A DNA stretch of 64,000 nucleotides from positions 62,001 to 126,000 of the forward strand of contig JBNKJV010000008.1 of the NCBI GenBank assembly GCA_050291465.1, read 5' to 3'. Under the pieces are notes generated by a model, which worked only from the letters and a program-made list of their open reading frames with translations, was not told the DNA's origin and searched no databases. Shown piece by piece: positions 43,317 through 52,707 of the stretch. The DNA is from CBFDBF01 sp050291465. Its GTDB lineage: Bacteria > Pseudomonadota > Gammaproteobacteria > Chromatiales > Chromatiaceae. A program made the position numbers and the translations under genes. Each line of letters starts with the position of its first letter. Positions within the stretch are counted from its first letter, which is position 1.

Positions 43317-46300
43317 ATGAGCGAGCCAGCTACCAACCGTATCCGCGAGATACCCTACAACTACACTTCTTTCTCCGATCGAGAGATCGTTATTCGCTAT
43401 CTGGGTGAGGAGATGTGGCAGGTGATCGAGGCGCTGCGGGGGTCCCGTCGCACCGGCCGTTCGTCCCGCATGCTCTACGAGGTCCTGGGGGACATGTGGG
43501 TGGTGAGCCGCAACCCTTATCTGCAGGACGATCTGCAGGCCGACAGGAAGCGGCGCGAGGCTCTGATAGAAGCGTTGAATCACCGGTTGGATCAGTTTGA
43601 AGGGCGGGCCGCGGGGAATTCGAACGCATTGCGGTTGCTGCAGGCGGCGCGTGAGGCGGTGGGAAAGTTCGCTGCCTGCTTCGAGGAGAATAACCGGCTG
43701 CGCATCAGGGCCGGACGGGCCCTTTCACGGGTAACGCGGAACGACAACATCGATTTTGGCGGGTTGGCCCGCGTGTCCCATGCGACAGATGCCACGGACT
43801 GGCGTGTGGAGATCCCCTTCGTCGTGATCAACCCGGATCGGGAAGAGGAGGTGGCCCCCATCGTTTGTGCCTGTATCGAGAGCGGCCTGTCCATCATTCC
43901 CCGTGGCGGAGGCACCGGCTATACCGGCAGCGCCGTGCCCCTGGACGCCCGTTCCGCCGTGATCAATACGGAGAAACTGGAACAGCTCGGAGAAGTGGAG
44001 TATCTGAGATTGCCGGGTGTGGCGGAGGCGGTACCGACGGTGCGTGCCGGATCCGGGGTGGTCACAAAGCGTCTATCCGACCTGGCTGAGGAGCATGGCC
44101 TCGCTTTTGCCGTGGATCCCACATCGCAGAATGCCTCCACCATCGGCGGCAACATCGCCATGAACGCCGGCGGCAAGAAGGCGGTGCTCTGGGGAACCAC
44201 CCTGGATAATCTGGCCTCCTGGCGCATGGTGACGCCGGACGGAAACTGGTTGGAGGTGGAGCGGTTGAACCACAATCTGGGAAAGATCCACGATCAACAA
44301 CAGGTCAGTTTCCGGATCAGCCGCTATAAGAGTGACGGCGTCACTCCTGCAGCCGAAGCGGAGCTGCTGGAAATGCCGGGAAGCGCCTTTCGCAAGCATG
44401 GTCTCGGCAAAGATGTCACGGATAAGTTTCTTTCCGGCCTTCCGGGGGTGCAGAAGGAGGGATGTGACGGTCTCATTACCTCCGCCCGTTTCGTGTTGCA
44501 TCGGATGCCGGAGCAGGTGCGCACTGTCTGCCTGGAATTTTTCGGATCCGATCTGGGCCGTGCGGTGCCGGCGATCGTAGAGATCAAGGAGTATGTGGAA
44601 CGGAGCGGAACCGTTTATATATCCGGATTGGAACATCTGGACGAACGTTATGTCCGTGCCGTGAAGTACTCCACCAAGGCTCCCGGAAGGGAGTTGCCGA
44701 AGATGGTGCTGTTGGCGGACCTGGTCTCTGACGACGAAAAGGCGGTGGAGCGAACGGCGGAAGAGATAGTCCGTCTGGCCAATGCCCGGGAAGGTGAAGG
44801 CTTTATCGCCGCCAGTCCGGAGGCGCGACGCAGGTTCTGGCTGGATCGCTCCCGCACCGCCGCCATATCGGCTCACACCAATGCTTTCAAGATCAATGAG
44901 GACGTGGTAATCCCCCTGGAGCGGCTTGCCGAGTATAACCGCGGGATCGAGCGGATAAACATCGAGCAGTCCATTATCAATAAACTGCGCATAAAAGCGG
45001 CGGTGCTGGCTTATCTGCAGGGCCCGATGGAGGAGGCGCGTCAGGGCGCCGAATACGAGGAGTCGGATGAGAATAACGCCATCCTGGCAGCGAAGCAGCA
45101 GGCCGCTATAGCGGTTGTACGCCAGTCCCGTGATCGTTGGCAAAGTATTCTGGAGAATCTGGATGCCAGGGTAGAGGAGAAGCGTTCGCTGTTGCCGGAG
45201 GGCGATCTCCAGGAGATCGTTTCCGGGGATACGCTGCTTGATCTTATGCTGCGACGTACGCTGGTGCACTCCTATCGTCGTGATGTGGAGGGGCGACTCA
45301 AGGAGATCTTTTCCGGTCGGGACATGGAGCCGGTACGCGGGCGGTTGGATGAAATCCATGCCGAGGTGCGGGACGGGCGATTGTTTGTAGCGCTACATAT
45401 GCATGCAGGAGACGGCAATATCCACACCAATATTCCGGTGCATTCCCACAATTATGCGATGTTGCATGAGGCGGAGCAGGTAGTGGACCGTATTATGGAC
45501 CTGGCCCGTTCCCTGGGCGGGGTTATTTCCGGAGAGCACGGTATCGGTATTACCAAGATTCAGTATCTGGATCAGGAGAAGTTGCAGCGTTTCGCCGCTT
45601 ACAAGGAGAAGGTGGATCCCGAAGGGCACTTCAACCGCGGCAAGCTGCTGGCCGGTTCCGGTCTGGAGATGGCCTATACTCCCTCCCTGCGGCTGGTGCA
45701 GCAGGAGGCGATTATTCTGGAAGAGAGCGAATTGGGGGCGCTCAACGACGATGTCCGCCACTGCCTGCGTTGCGGGAAGTGTAAGCCGGTATGTGAGACC
45801 CATGTGCCACGTGCCAATCTGCTCTACTCTCCACGCAACAAGATCCTTGGTACCGGTCTTGTCATCGAGGCGTTCCTGTATGAAGAACAGACCCGCCGCG
45901 GTCTTTCGCGGCGTCACTTCGAAGAGATGAACGACGTCGGGGACCACTGTACGGTTTGTCATAAGTGTCTGGTACCCTGCCCGGTCAATATCGATTTCGG
46001 CAATGTTACTGCCAGGATGCGCAGAATCCTTACGGAAAGAGGTCAGAGGCGCAGAAGCCTCGGTAACCGGGCGGTGATGAGTTTTCTGAATACCACCGAC
46101 CCCCGTTCCATCAGAATTCTTCGGAAAGGGATGGCGGAGTGGGGATATCGGATCGTCGCCCTGGGTCACGGGTTGTTTCGAAAGCTGGGGTTGTTGGGAA
46201 GAGCAAACGAACCCCCAGCCGCCACCACCGGTTGGATGGGGGTGGGTACCCAACTGGTGGAACAGGTGCGTCGTCCGCTGCGGGTGGCGCTACCGACCCG

Positions 46301-47174
46301 TACTCTCCGTGAGCAGCTAAAGATAGAGGATCGGTCCACGGTACCCATTTTGAGCCATCCGGAAAAGGTCAGCGATGAGTCCGACGCGGTTTTCTATTTT
46401 CCGGGGTGCGGTTCGGAACGGTTGTTCAGTAACGTGGGATTGGCGACCGTCGCCATGCTCTATGATCTTGGTGCACAGGTGATATTGCCGCCGGGGTACC
46501 TCTGTTGCGGCTATCCGCAGCTGGCCGCGGGTCAGGAGAGTCGGGGTCATCGCATCACCACGGAAAACCGCGTACTTTTCCATCGTGTCGCGAATACTCT
46601 CAATTACATGGATATTCGAACGGTGGTTGTTTCCTGCGGAACCTGCATGGATCAACTCTTGAAATATGAATTCGAACAGATCTTTCCCGGCTGCCGGTTG
46701 CTGGATATCCACGAATATTTGATGGAGAAGGGGGTACAGATGGCCGCTAGGGAGGATGTCAGTTATCTCTACCACGATCCCTGTCACAGCCCTATGAAAC
46801 ACTATAACCCGGTCGCGGTTACTGCCGCTCTTGCTGGTAAGGAAGTGCGTCTTTCTGATCGCTGTTGCGGCGAGGCGGGGGCGCTGGGGGTTTCACGTCC
46901 GGACATCTCCAACCAGATCCGTTTTCGCAAGCTGGAAGAGTTGCAGGGCGGAATTCGCGCATACACCGGTCGCGAAAATGTGCTGGGCGGTGAGGTGCGG
47001 CTGTTGACCGCCTGTCCGGCATGTCAGCAGGGGCTTAACCGTTATGGGGACGAGACCGGATTGCAGGTCAACTATATCGTTGAGGAACTGGCGCTGGAGC
47101 GACTGGGCGAAGGGTGGCAGCAGCGTTTTATTGATCACGTCTCGGCCGGTGGGTTGGAACGGGTTCTGCTTTAG
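43317..47174 (+). CDS. Giant FAD-linked oxidase/FeS (DUF3683) dehydrogenase
   Basis: This 1285-residue fusion has, in order: DUF3683 (about 1-170, REIPYNYTSFSDREIVIRYLG), FAD_binding_4 (about 175-350, IIPRGGGTGYTGSAVPL), FAD-oxidase C-terminal domain (to about 780, HMHAGDGNIHTNIPVH), a ferredoxin-type pair of clusters (CLRCGKCKPVC and CTVCHKCLVPCP, about 818-890), and two CCG cysteine domains at the end (CGYPQL, CCGEAGALG). The layout is that of D-lactate or glycolate dehydrogenase-like enzymes joined to the GlpC/GlcF-type subunit in one chain. The natural 2-hydroxyacid substrate is unknown. It probably feeds electrons to the quinone pool. Confidence 0.93.
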   Translation: MSEPATNRIREIPYNYTSFSDREIVIRYLGEEMWQVIEALRGSRRTGRSSRMLYEVLGDMWVVSRNPYLQDDLQADRKRREALIEALNHRLDQFEGRAAGNSNALRLLQAAREAVGKFAACFEENNRLRIRAGRALSRVTRNDNIDFGGLARVSHATDATDWRVEIPFVVINPDREEEVAPIVCACIESGLSIIPRGGGTGYTGSAVPLDARSAVINTEKLEQLGEVEYLRLPGVAEAVPTVRAGSGVVTKRLSDLAEEHGLAFAVDPTSQNASTIGGNIAMNAGGKKAVLWGTTLDNLASWRMVTPDGNWLEVERLNHNLGKIHDQQQVSFRISRYKSDGVTPAAEAELLEMPGSAFRKHGLGKDVTDKFLSGLPGVQKEGCDGLITSARFVLHRMPEQVRTVCLEFFGSDLGRAVPAIVEIKEYVERSGTVYISGLEHLDERYVRAVKYSTKAPGRELPKMVLLADLVSDDEKAVERTAEEIVRLANAREGEGFIAASPEARRRFWLDRSRTAAISAHTNAFKINEDVVIPLERLAEYNRGIERINIEQSIINKLRIKAAVLAYLQGPMEEARQGAEYEESDENNAILAAKQQAAIAVVRQSRDRWQSILENLDARVEEKRSLLPEGDLQEIVSGDTLLDLMLRRTLVHSYRRDVEGRLKEIFSGRDMEPVRGRLDEIHAEVRDGRLFVALHMHAGDGNIHTNIPVHSHNYAMLHEAEQVVDRIMDLARSLGGVISGEHGIGITKIQYLDQEKLQRFAAYKEKVDPEGHFNRGKLLAGSGLEMAYTPSLRLVQQEAIILEESELGALNDDVRHCLRCGKCKPVCETHVPRANLLYSPRNKILGTGLVIEAFLYEEQTRRGLSRRHFEEMNDVGDHCTVCHKCLVPCPVNIDFGNVTARMRRILTERGQRRRSLGNRAVMSFLNTTDPRSIRILRKGMAEWGYRIVALGHGLFRKLGLLGRANEPPAATTGWMGVGTQLVEQVRRPLRVALPTRTLREQLKIEDRSTVPILSHPEKVSDESDAVFYFPGCGSERLFSNVGLATVAMLYDLGAQVILPPGYLCCGYPQLAAGQESRGHRITTENRVLFHRVANTLNYMDIRTVVVSCGTCMDQLLKYEFEQIFPGCRLLDIHEYLMEKGVQMAAREDVSYLYHDPCHSPMKHYNPVAVTAALAGKEVRLSDRCCGEAGALGVSRPDISNQIRFRKLEELQGGIRAYTGRENVLGGEVRLLTACPACQQGLNRYGDETGLQVNYIVEELALERLGEGWQQRFIDHVSAGGLERVLL

Positions 47175-47232
47175 CGGGACGTTGTGAATTTCCGCGCGGC
47201 GCGGATGTTCTGGATTATCGGGAGAGCAACAG

Positions 47233-47694
47233 GTGCTGGAATATACCCCGGACGATTATAACGAGCACGATGTCCTGAAGGTGCCGGCGTTTCTCATCGT
47301 GACTTTGCTCTTTGCGCTGAAGCATTACATATTTGTTATCGCCATAGCGTTAGGTGCCCGTCGTTCCGCGGCCCTGAAAGATTTCCTTTGGGGGCTGGAT
47401 ACCGATATTGTGATATTGTTGACGATGATTCCTGCCCTGGCCGTTGCCTTGGCAATGATGAAACGTCATCCGGATTCCGCGGACATATTTCGCTGGATCT
47501 GGAAGCGGGGGCGGATTCTGCTTTGTCTGACCCTGGCGGCGGATCCCCTTGTTCTCGGATATAAACTTCTGGTCTCCGATCGAGATGTAAGCATAATCTT
47601 CTACTTTTTAATTATTCTCGATTTCTGGTTTGTTTACCTTGTGCTTATAACAAAACAAATAAAGGACGTGTTTCAAGAGTTCCCTCAGAAATAG
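47233..47694 (+). CDS. DUF2919-like inner-membrane protein
   Basis: This 153-residue protein has four hydrophobic segments (about 18-38, 58-76, 93-110 and 120-140) and the start YTPDDYNEHDVLKVPAFLIV, resembling DUF2919 (YfeZ-like) membrane proteins of unknown function. It starts with GTG at 47233 after GGGAGAG. It lies 58 bp downstream of the giant dehydrogenase on the same strand, so it could be co-transcribed. Confidence 0.75.
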   Translation: MLEYTPDDYNEHDVLKVPAFLIVTLLFALKHYIFVIAIALGARRSAALKDFLWGLDTDIVILLTMIPALAVALAMMKRHPDSADIFRWIWKRGRILLCLTLAADPLVLGYKLLVSDRDVSIIFYFLIILDFWFVYLVLITKQIKDVFQEFPQK

Positions 47695-47753
47695 AAGCTA
47701 CTTTATAGCCGGTGGGGCCTCGGGCGGTAGGGGGTCTGTTTGGTGTAATGCAA

Positions 47754-48665
47754 TCAGTTTTGGTAGCTCTCAGGCTCAAGCGACGCCAGCGTAGAAGCCA
47801 TTTGATCGATAAAATTCATATGCATCCGGAATCGGGCGCCGTCAGGGCCCGGGCCGTCTTCCAGAGAATAGTATTTTGGGTTAGTGTTTATCTCCCACAC
47901 CTGTATTTCCCCTTCGTGGATCGAATAGTCGATTCTTCCGTAATCGATCTCGGCGAGATGAAAAATCCTCATTAGTTCATCGTAATGAGGGAAGTGGTCC
48001 ATGAATGCCTGTTCTTCCTCCAGTCCTGAGTTGTCAGGTATTGTGGTGCGGTTCTTAACAATCCATTCATCGGAAAGGAAGAGGTGCCGTGGGAGAATTG
48101 TTTCTCCGATTCGCGTCGCAGAATATTTTTTATAGATACCGTCTGCCTCCCTGGTATCTATGAACTCAACGACCAGCATATCGTCCGTGAATAGTTCATC
48201 ATGATGAAGTTTTAAGCGGAAGGCGTCCAACTCTTCTTGAGTATGGAGTAGCGGGCTGATGGGGCCGATGTGGTCGTTCTCTCTGCGAACGAAAACCGGC
48301 CATATTGCAGGTGAAGAGTGTTCGTTCAGGCGATGGATGTTGAATTTGTTGATTCCTTGCTGGTACAGGATTTTCAACAGCTCATAACGGCGTTTGCTGC
48401 GAGTGGGATGATTCAGGAAAAGGACGTTTTTGTCATATTCTTCAATAAGTTTGTGGCGATACTGTACAAGTCTGGGAACGAAATAACCCGGCAGGCGCTC
48501 GATGTCTGAAAAGATATGCACGCCGGCCCCCGAGATATGGGCGGATCCGGTCAGGAGCAGCGATTCGTAGTGGATATTTTTGATTCGTTTGTTAATCGGA
48601 TGTTCGGTGGACCTGATTCCGTTAAGGGTGTAGTCATGGGCGGCGGTTGTGTAATAGAAAATCAT
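47754..48665 (-). CDS. ATP-grasp-like protein of unknown function
   Basis: I do not recognise a specific family for this 303-residue protein. The C-terminal third has LAEIDYGRIDYSIHEGEIQVWEINTNP, the metal- and ATP-binding pattern (Asp, Glu, Asn) of ATP-grasp ligases, and the middle has LVVEFIDTREADGIYKKY, fitting the preceding strands. The N-terminal part around VPRLVQYRHKLIEEYDKNVLFLNHP resembles a pre-ATP-grasp domain. A ligase or kinase acting on a small molecule or peptide is plausible. It converges on the DUF2919 gene and stands alone. Confidence 0.65.
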   Translation of the reverse strand: MIFYYTTAAHDYTLNGIRSTEHPINKRIKNIHYESLLLTGSAHISGAGVHIFSDIERLPGYFVPRLVQYRHKLIEEYDKNVLFLNHPTRSKRRYELLKILYQQGINKFNIHRLNEHSSPAIWPVFVRRENDHIGPISPLLHTQEELDAFRLKLHHDELFTDDMLVVEFIDTREADGIYKKYSATRIGETILPRHLFLSDEWIVKNRTTIPDNSGLEEEQAFMDHFPHYDELMRIFHLAEIDYGRIDYSIHEGEIQVWEINTNPKYYSLEDGPGPDGARFRMHMNFIDQMASTLASLEPESYQN

Positions 48666-48717
48666 ACCATCGTTTTCCTTCAGGAATGGTTCGAACTATC
48701 AGGCCGACACGGAGTTA

Positions 48718-50694
48718 TCATAGTTTAAACGCCCTTACAGCACGGTGAAACAACTGTCTTTCCCTGTCTCCCGCAGTGTTGCCGTAGCGCAGGTCGATAT
48801 AGAGCTGAATAATTCGTTCGATGGTGTCCCGCTGCTGCGGCCATCTCGCCCCGGCTCGTGTGCCGAAATCACGCGGGCCCTCCCGAAACGATCTCCGCAG
48901 CCCCTTGCGTCTGAGTTTTGCGCAAAAGCGGAGGTAGTCCCGCTGAACCGGATCCGGTTTTTTTCTGCCGCGTCGCCAGATAAGGAAGCCGGTTATCAAT
49001 ACAACAATGCCGGAAAACACCACCATTCCGATAACCAGTCGGTGCCCTTTCAGAAAGTCCAGTCCCAGCAGACTCATTAGATGTGATTGCCGGTCTCTGC
49101 TGTAGCCGAGAACCCACCGATGCCAGGAGGAGTTGATGGCGTCTATTCCCCAACGGATCTGCCGGGCGAAACGCCGGAAAAGGTCGGGCTGAACATCGAA
49201 ATTTACCGGTGTGCCGATGGCGGTGGAACCGGCCGCCAGATTGAACTGAAAGCTGCGATCGATTCTTTCGGGGGCGACGGCGGCGGTAGGATCGATTCGA
49301 ACCCAGCCGTTGCCTTCCAGCCAGACTTCAACCCAGGCATGAGCATCGGACTGTCTGATGATGAGATAGTCGCCCATGGGATTGATTTCCCCTCCTTGGT
49401 AACCGATCACTATCCGGGCGGGGATGCCGGCGATACGCATGAGGGTGGCAAAACTGGTGGCGTAGTGTTCGCAAAAACCGCGGCGGGTCTCGAACAGGAA
49501 CTCGTCGACCGGGTTGTTTTCCAGAGGGGGTGGAAAGAAGGTGTAGTAGTATTCATTTTCCCGAAAGTGGCGCAGTGCCAGATTGACAATTTCGGCATTG
49601 GTCCTGCCGGTATTCTGCCATTCACCCACCAGCGACCGCATACGGGCTGTAATATTTGGGGGGAGCTGCAGCCCCCGTTGCCGTTCCCTGTCAGATAGAA
49701 GACCGGTGTTGTATCGCAGGGTTGATCCGATCCGATAGAGAATCCGCTGGTTCACCGGCGTATCACGAATAAGTTGGAAGTCGGGAGTGATTGCTGTATT
49801 GGGTGGTAGGGTGGACGGCAGGTCGAGGGCGAACATCCAGTGGTTGTCGGTAGGTTCGAGGGTTACGCTGTAGAATATGGGCGCGGCGAGAGCGCCGAAC
49901 TTGTTTTTTGCGATGTGCAACGGTTGTCCCGGCGTCCAATTTCTTCCATCGCTTTTCCATAGCACGGGTCCTCGCCAGTAGCGCAGATTGGGGGCGGGAA
50001 TAGCTCCTTCAAAATTGGCGCGAAACGCTACCGCATCCGACAGGGCAAGCTCGCTGAATTTTCCCATAGATATCTGATCATCCACGCCGGTAACACCTGT
50101 TTTCTCCTGGCCGGGCAGACTCCAGATCGGGCCGGAGAGGCGGGGAAAAAAGATGAACAATACCAGCATCATGGGCGCGGCCTGGAGCAGCAGTGATAAT
50201 GCCGTGGACAGAGGGCGAACCGGTGTGGCGGCGGGGTTGACCCTGTTCATCTCCACCAGTACGCCGGTTAATCCCACCGCCAGGAGAAAGACATAGCCCA
50301 CCATGAGCATGCCCTGCTCAAACAGGAACTGGGTGATGAGAAGGAAATAACCTACGAACACCACCACGTAAAGATCGCGCCGGCTGCGGATCTCCAGCAG
50401 TTTAAGGCAGACCATGGAGGTCATGAGGGCGACAGCGGTTTCACCGCTGAACAGCACCGGATAGTGGATTATGACGTTGGCCAGGCTCAACAGGGACAGC
50501 AGAAAAAGCAACAGGCGCCCCGGTGCAAGTTTTGGGCGGAAGATAGAAGCGATGCGCAGGATCAGCGCCGCGAGAAAAAACAGCGTTATCCAGACGTTGA
50601 GGTGGAGAACGTGAGGTGAAGCCGCCGCGGACAACAGCAGAATAAGCGACGCCAGCAGGGGACGGCTGACCGCTGAGGCGCGATCCTGTGTCAT
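48718..50694 (-). CDS. TgpA-type transglutaminase-like membrane protein
   Basis: This protein of about 658 residues has an N-terminal DUF3488 region with six or so transmembrane segments (about 1-190), then a periplasmic transglutaminase-like domain with Cys in TRRGFCEHYATSFATLMRIAG, His in SDAHAWVEVWLEG and Asp in WVRIDPTAA. One more transmembrane segment (LVIGMVVFSGIVVLITGFLIW) and a DUF4129 tail follow. The start at 50694 overlaps the DUF58 stop by 4 nt. The moxR-DUF58-tgpA operon is common; its role is envelope-related and incompletely known. Confidence 0.94.
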   Translation of the reverse strand: MTQDRASAVSRPLLASLILLLSAAASPHVLHLNVWITLFFLAALILRIASIFRPKLAPGRLLLFLLSLLSLANVIIHYPVLFSGETAVALMTSMVCLKLLEIRSRRDLYVVVFVGYFLLITQFLFEQGMLMVGYVFLLAVGLTGVLVEMNRVNPAATPVRPLSTALSLLLQAAPMMLVLFIFFPRLSGPIWSLPGQEKTGVTGVDDQISMGKFSELALSDAVAFRANFEGAIPAPNLRYWRGPVLWKSDGRNWTPGQPLHIAKNKFGALAAPIFYSVTLEPTDNHWMFALDLPSTLPPNTAITPDFQLIRDTPVNQRILYRIGSTLRYNTGLLSDRERQRGLQLPPNITARMRSLVGEWQNTGRTNAEIVNLALRHFRENEYYYTFFPPPLENNPVDEFLFETRRGFCEHYATSFATLMRIAGIPARIVIGYQGGEINPMGDYLIIRQSDAHAWVEVWLEGNGWVRIDPTAAVAPERIDRSFQFNLAAGSTAIGTPVNFDVQPDLFRRFARQIRWGIDAINSSWHRWVLGYSRDRQSHLMSLLGLDFLKGHRLVIGMVVFSGIVVLITGFLIWRRGRKKPDPVQRDYLRFCAKLRRKGLRRSFREGPRDFGTRAGARWPQQRDTIERIIQLYIDLRYGNTAGDRERQLFHRAVRAFKL

Positions 50695-51638
50695 GTTTCC
50701 GCTGCTCCGAACAACGCCAGCGCCTTGAGGCAGGCGTGGCGATGATCCTGGCCCCGGGACGGCTTTATCTCGACGCCGGGTATGCGCAATCCGAACTCCT
50801 GCTGGCGTTCGCAGGCATCCAATACTCCGCGGCAGAGCCGGCTGAGTCGGGCCTCGGTGTCCATTCCATCCAGCATATTCCAATCAAGCCACAGGGTATC
50901 GGAACGGTCACCACCGAACTGCTTGGTCTGCAAACCCTGCCCCCGGGCCAGTGCCTTCCAGTTGATCTGTCGCGGGGAATCTCCCGGTCGGTAGGCGCGA
51001 AGTCCGACGAAATCGTCTACCCCTACGCCTTTGTCGCCCTCAGCGCTGTGCAGGTAATCAGGAAGGTCTGAAGGCGGCATGGCGGGGCCGGGGATCGGAT
51101 AAACAAGACAGCAGGCGTCCAGCTCCACGTAGCTCCAGGCGCGCAGCAGTCCCAGGGGGTATTCAGTGGAGACCACGAAACGACCGAGCGGCAGTACGCC
51201 CCGTTGTGTGGCGGGGCGTGACAGGTAAAGGGGAGTGGAGTGGTTCGCCAGGTCCGCAACGGCCTGCCGCTGCCCAGGCAGCTGCAGGCGGATCGCGGGG
51301 CGTTCCCCCTCCCTTCGGTTCAATAGCTGGATCTCGAAACGGGCCTCCTGACCGGCAAAGACCGGTTGGCACTGTCCCGCCGCCAGTTCCAGTCCCACCA
51401 GGTTGCGCCAGGTATGCAGGGTTGCTACCAGCCCCAGTCCCACCAACAGGAAGGTAAGGAGAAAAGCGGGATTGTTTGCATAGTTCATGGATCCGAACAG
51501 GAGTAACAGAAGCAGCAGGCCGAATATGAGCCCGTAGCGGGTAGGGAGGATATAAATCTTCCGGGGGGCGATACGCGCGATGCCGCCTTTTTCTGAGCGG
51601 CTTAGCCGCAGAATGCGATCCAGAGGGCGCCTCGTCAT
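50691..51638 (-). CDS. DUF58 domain protein
   Basis: This 315-residue protein has two transmembrane segments near the N terminus (YGLIFGLLLLLLLFGSM and AFLLTFLLVGLGLVATL) and the DUF58 motif VGVDDFVGLRAYRPGDSPRQINWKALARG, which lies near a VWA-like domain. DUF58 proteins are encoded with MoxR ATPases and are thought to be their partners or substrates. It begins 11 bp after moxR and overlaps tgpA. Confidence 0.94.
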   Translation of the reverse strand: MTRRPLDRILRLSRSEKGGIARIAPRKIYILPTRYGLIFGLLLLLLLFGSMNYANNPAFLLTFLLVGLGLVATLHTWRNLVGLELAAGQCQPVFAGQEARFEIQLLNRREGERPAIRLQLPGQRQAVADLANHSTPLYLSRPATQRGVLPLGRFVVSTEYPLGLLRAWSYVELDACCLVYPIPGPAMPPSDLPDYLHSAEGDKGVGVDDFVGLRAYRPGDSPRQINWKALARGQGLQTKQFGGDRSDTLWLDWNMLDGMDTEARLSRLCRGVLDACERQQEFGLRIPGVEIKPSRGQDHRHACLKALALFGAAET

Positions 51639-51649
51639 TGCTCAGATAC

Positions 51650-52567
51650 TCAAGGGATGGGGACCGACTCCAGCAGGTGCTGAGCAAGTTGTGTCCCCTC
51701 ATCCACTCCGGTGTCAGAGGTGGTGTGAAGGCGATGTCCCACGGTGGCGACCAGTACCGCCTGGATATCTTCCGGCAGTACCTGTGAACGACCATTCAGC
51801 AGCGCCCAGGCGCGGGCGTTACGCAACAATGCGAGCCCGGCCCGCGGCGAAAGGCCGTGGTGAAAGCGGGGACTGGTGCGACTGAACTCCAACAGGGCCT
51901 GACAGTAATCAAGCAGGGCGGCGGAGACATGGACCTCGCTTACCTGCTGTTGCAGGGTCTGAAGTTCCTTTGGGGTCAGGCACGGCTGCAGTGAGGCCAG
52001 CATCTCCCTGCGGTCTCTTCCTGCCAGCAGATCCCGCTCCGCACCGCGGTCCGGATAACCGATATGGATACGCATAAGAAACCGATCGAGCTGTGATTCA
52101 GGGAGGGGGAAGGTGCCGATCTGGTGGGCCGGATTCTGGGTGGCGATAACGAAAAAAGGTTCGGGAAGGTGACGCGTTTCGCCCTCCGCGGTCACCTGTC
52201 GTTCCTCCATCGCCTCCAACAAGGCGCTCTGCGCCTTGGGGGTGGCGCGATTTATCTCGTCCGCCAGAATCAACTGGGAAAAGACCGGTCCCGGATGAAA
52301 GCGGAACAGTCCCTCATCACGGTCAAAGATCGATACTCCGATGATGTCCGCCGGCAAAAGATCGCTGGTGAATTGAATTCGCTGATAACGGAGTCCAAGC
52401 AGCTTGGCCAGGACATGAGCCAAGGTGGTTTTCCCCACCCCGGGAAGGTCCTCGATCAGCAGGTGTCCCCGCGCCAGCAGGGCGGCCAGGGCCAGGCGTA
52501 TCACCTGTTCTTTGCCCAGTACGATTTTACCTGCTTCGCTTACGATTTTTTCCAGTGACTTGTTCAT
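51650..52567 (-). CDS. MoxR-family AAA+ ATPase
   Basis: This 305-residue ATPase has Walker A IEDLPGVGKTTLAHVLAKLL, Walker B LILADEINRATPKAQSALLEAMEER, sensor-1 FFVIATQNPAHQIGTFPLPESQLDRFLMRI and a C-terminal lid domain. MoxR proteins act as chaperones for the maturation of partners such as VWA proteins. It heads the moxR-DUF58-tgpA operon; an unidentified protein gene lies 140 bp upstream on the same strand. Confidence 0.96.
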   Translation of the reverse strand: MNKSLEKIVSEAGKIVLGKEQVIRLALAALLARGHLLIEDLPGVGKTTLAHVLAKLLGLRYQRIQFTSDLLPADIIGVSIFDRDEGLFRFHPGPVFSQLILADEINRATPKAQSALLEAMEERQVTAEGETRHLPEPFFVIATQNPAHQIGTFPLPESQLDRFLMRIHIGYPDRGAERDLLAGRDRREMLASLQPCLTPKELQTLQQQVSEVHVSAALLDYCQALLEFSRTSPRFHHGLSPRAGLALLRNARAWALLNGRSQVLPEDIQAVLVATVGHRLHTTSDTGVDEGTQLAQHLLESVPIP

Positions 52568-52707
52568 AGCGTGTTTTCAGAAGTTACGCGGGAAGCGCCC
52601 GAAACCAAGGTGATTCGTGAATGTCTCAACGGAACTCTGTATCTGTTCTCTCCTGTTCCAATCCCGCCGTTTTTCCGAGGAATAACCGTATCGCAGACTG
52701 CTGGGGG

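Noticed and set aside
44073..45359. 428-codon frame antisense to the giant FAD/FeS dehydrogenase
   Set aside because: Shadow of the dehydrogenase coding strand; no independent features.
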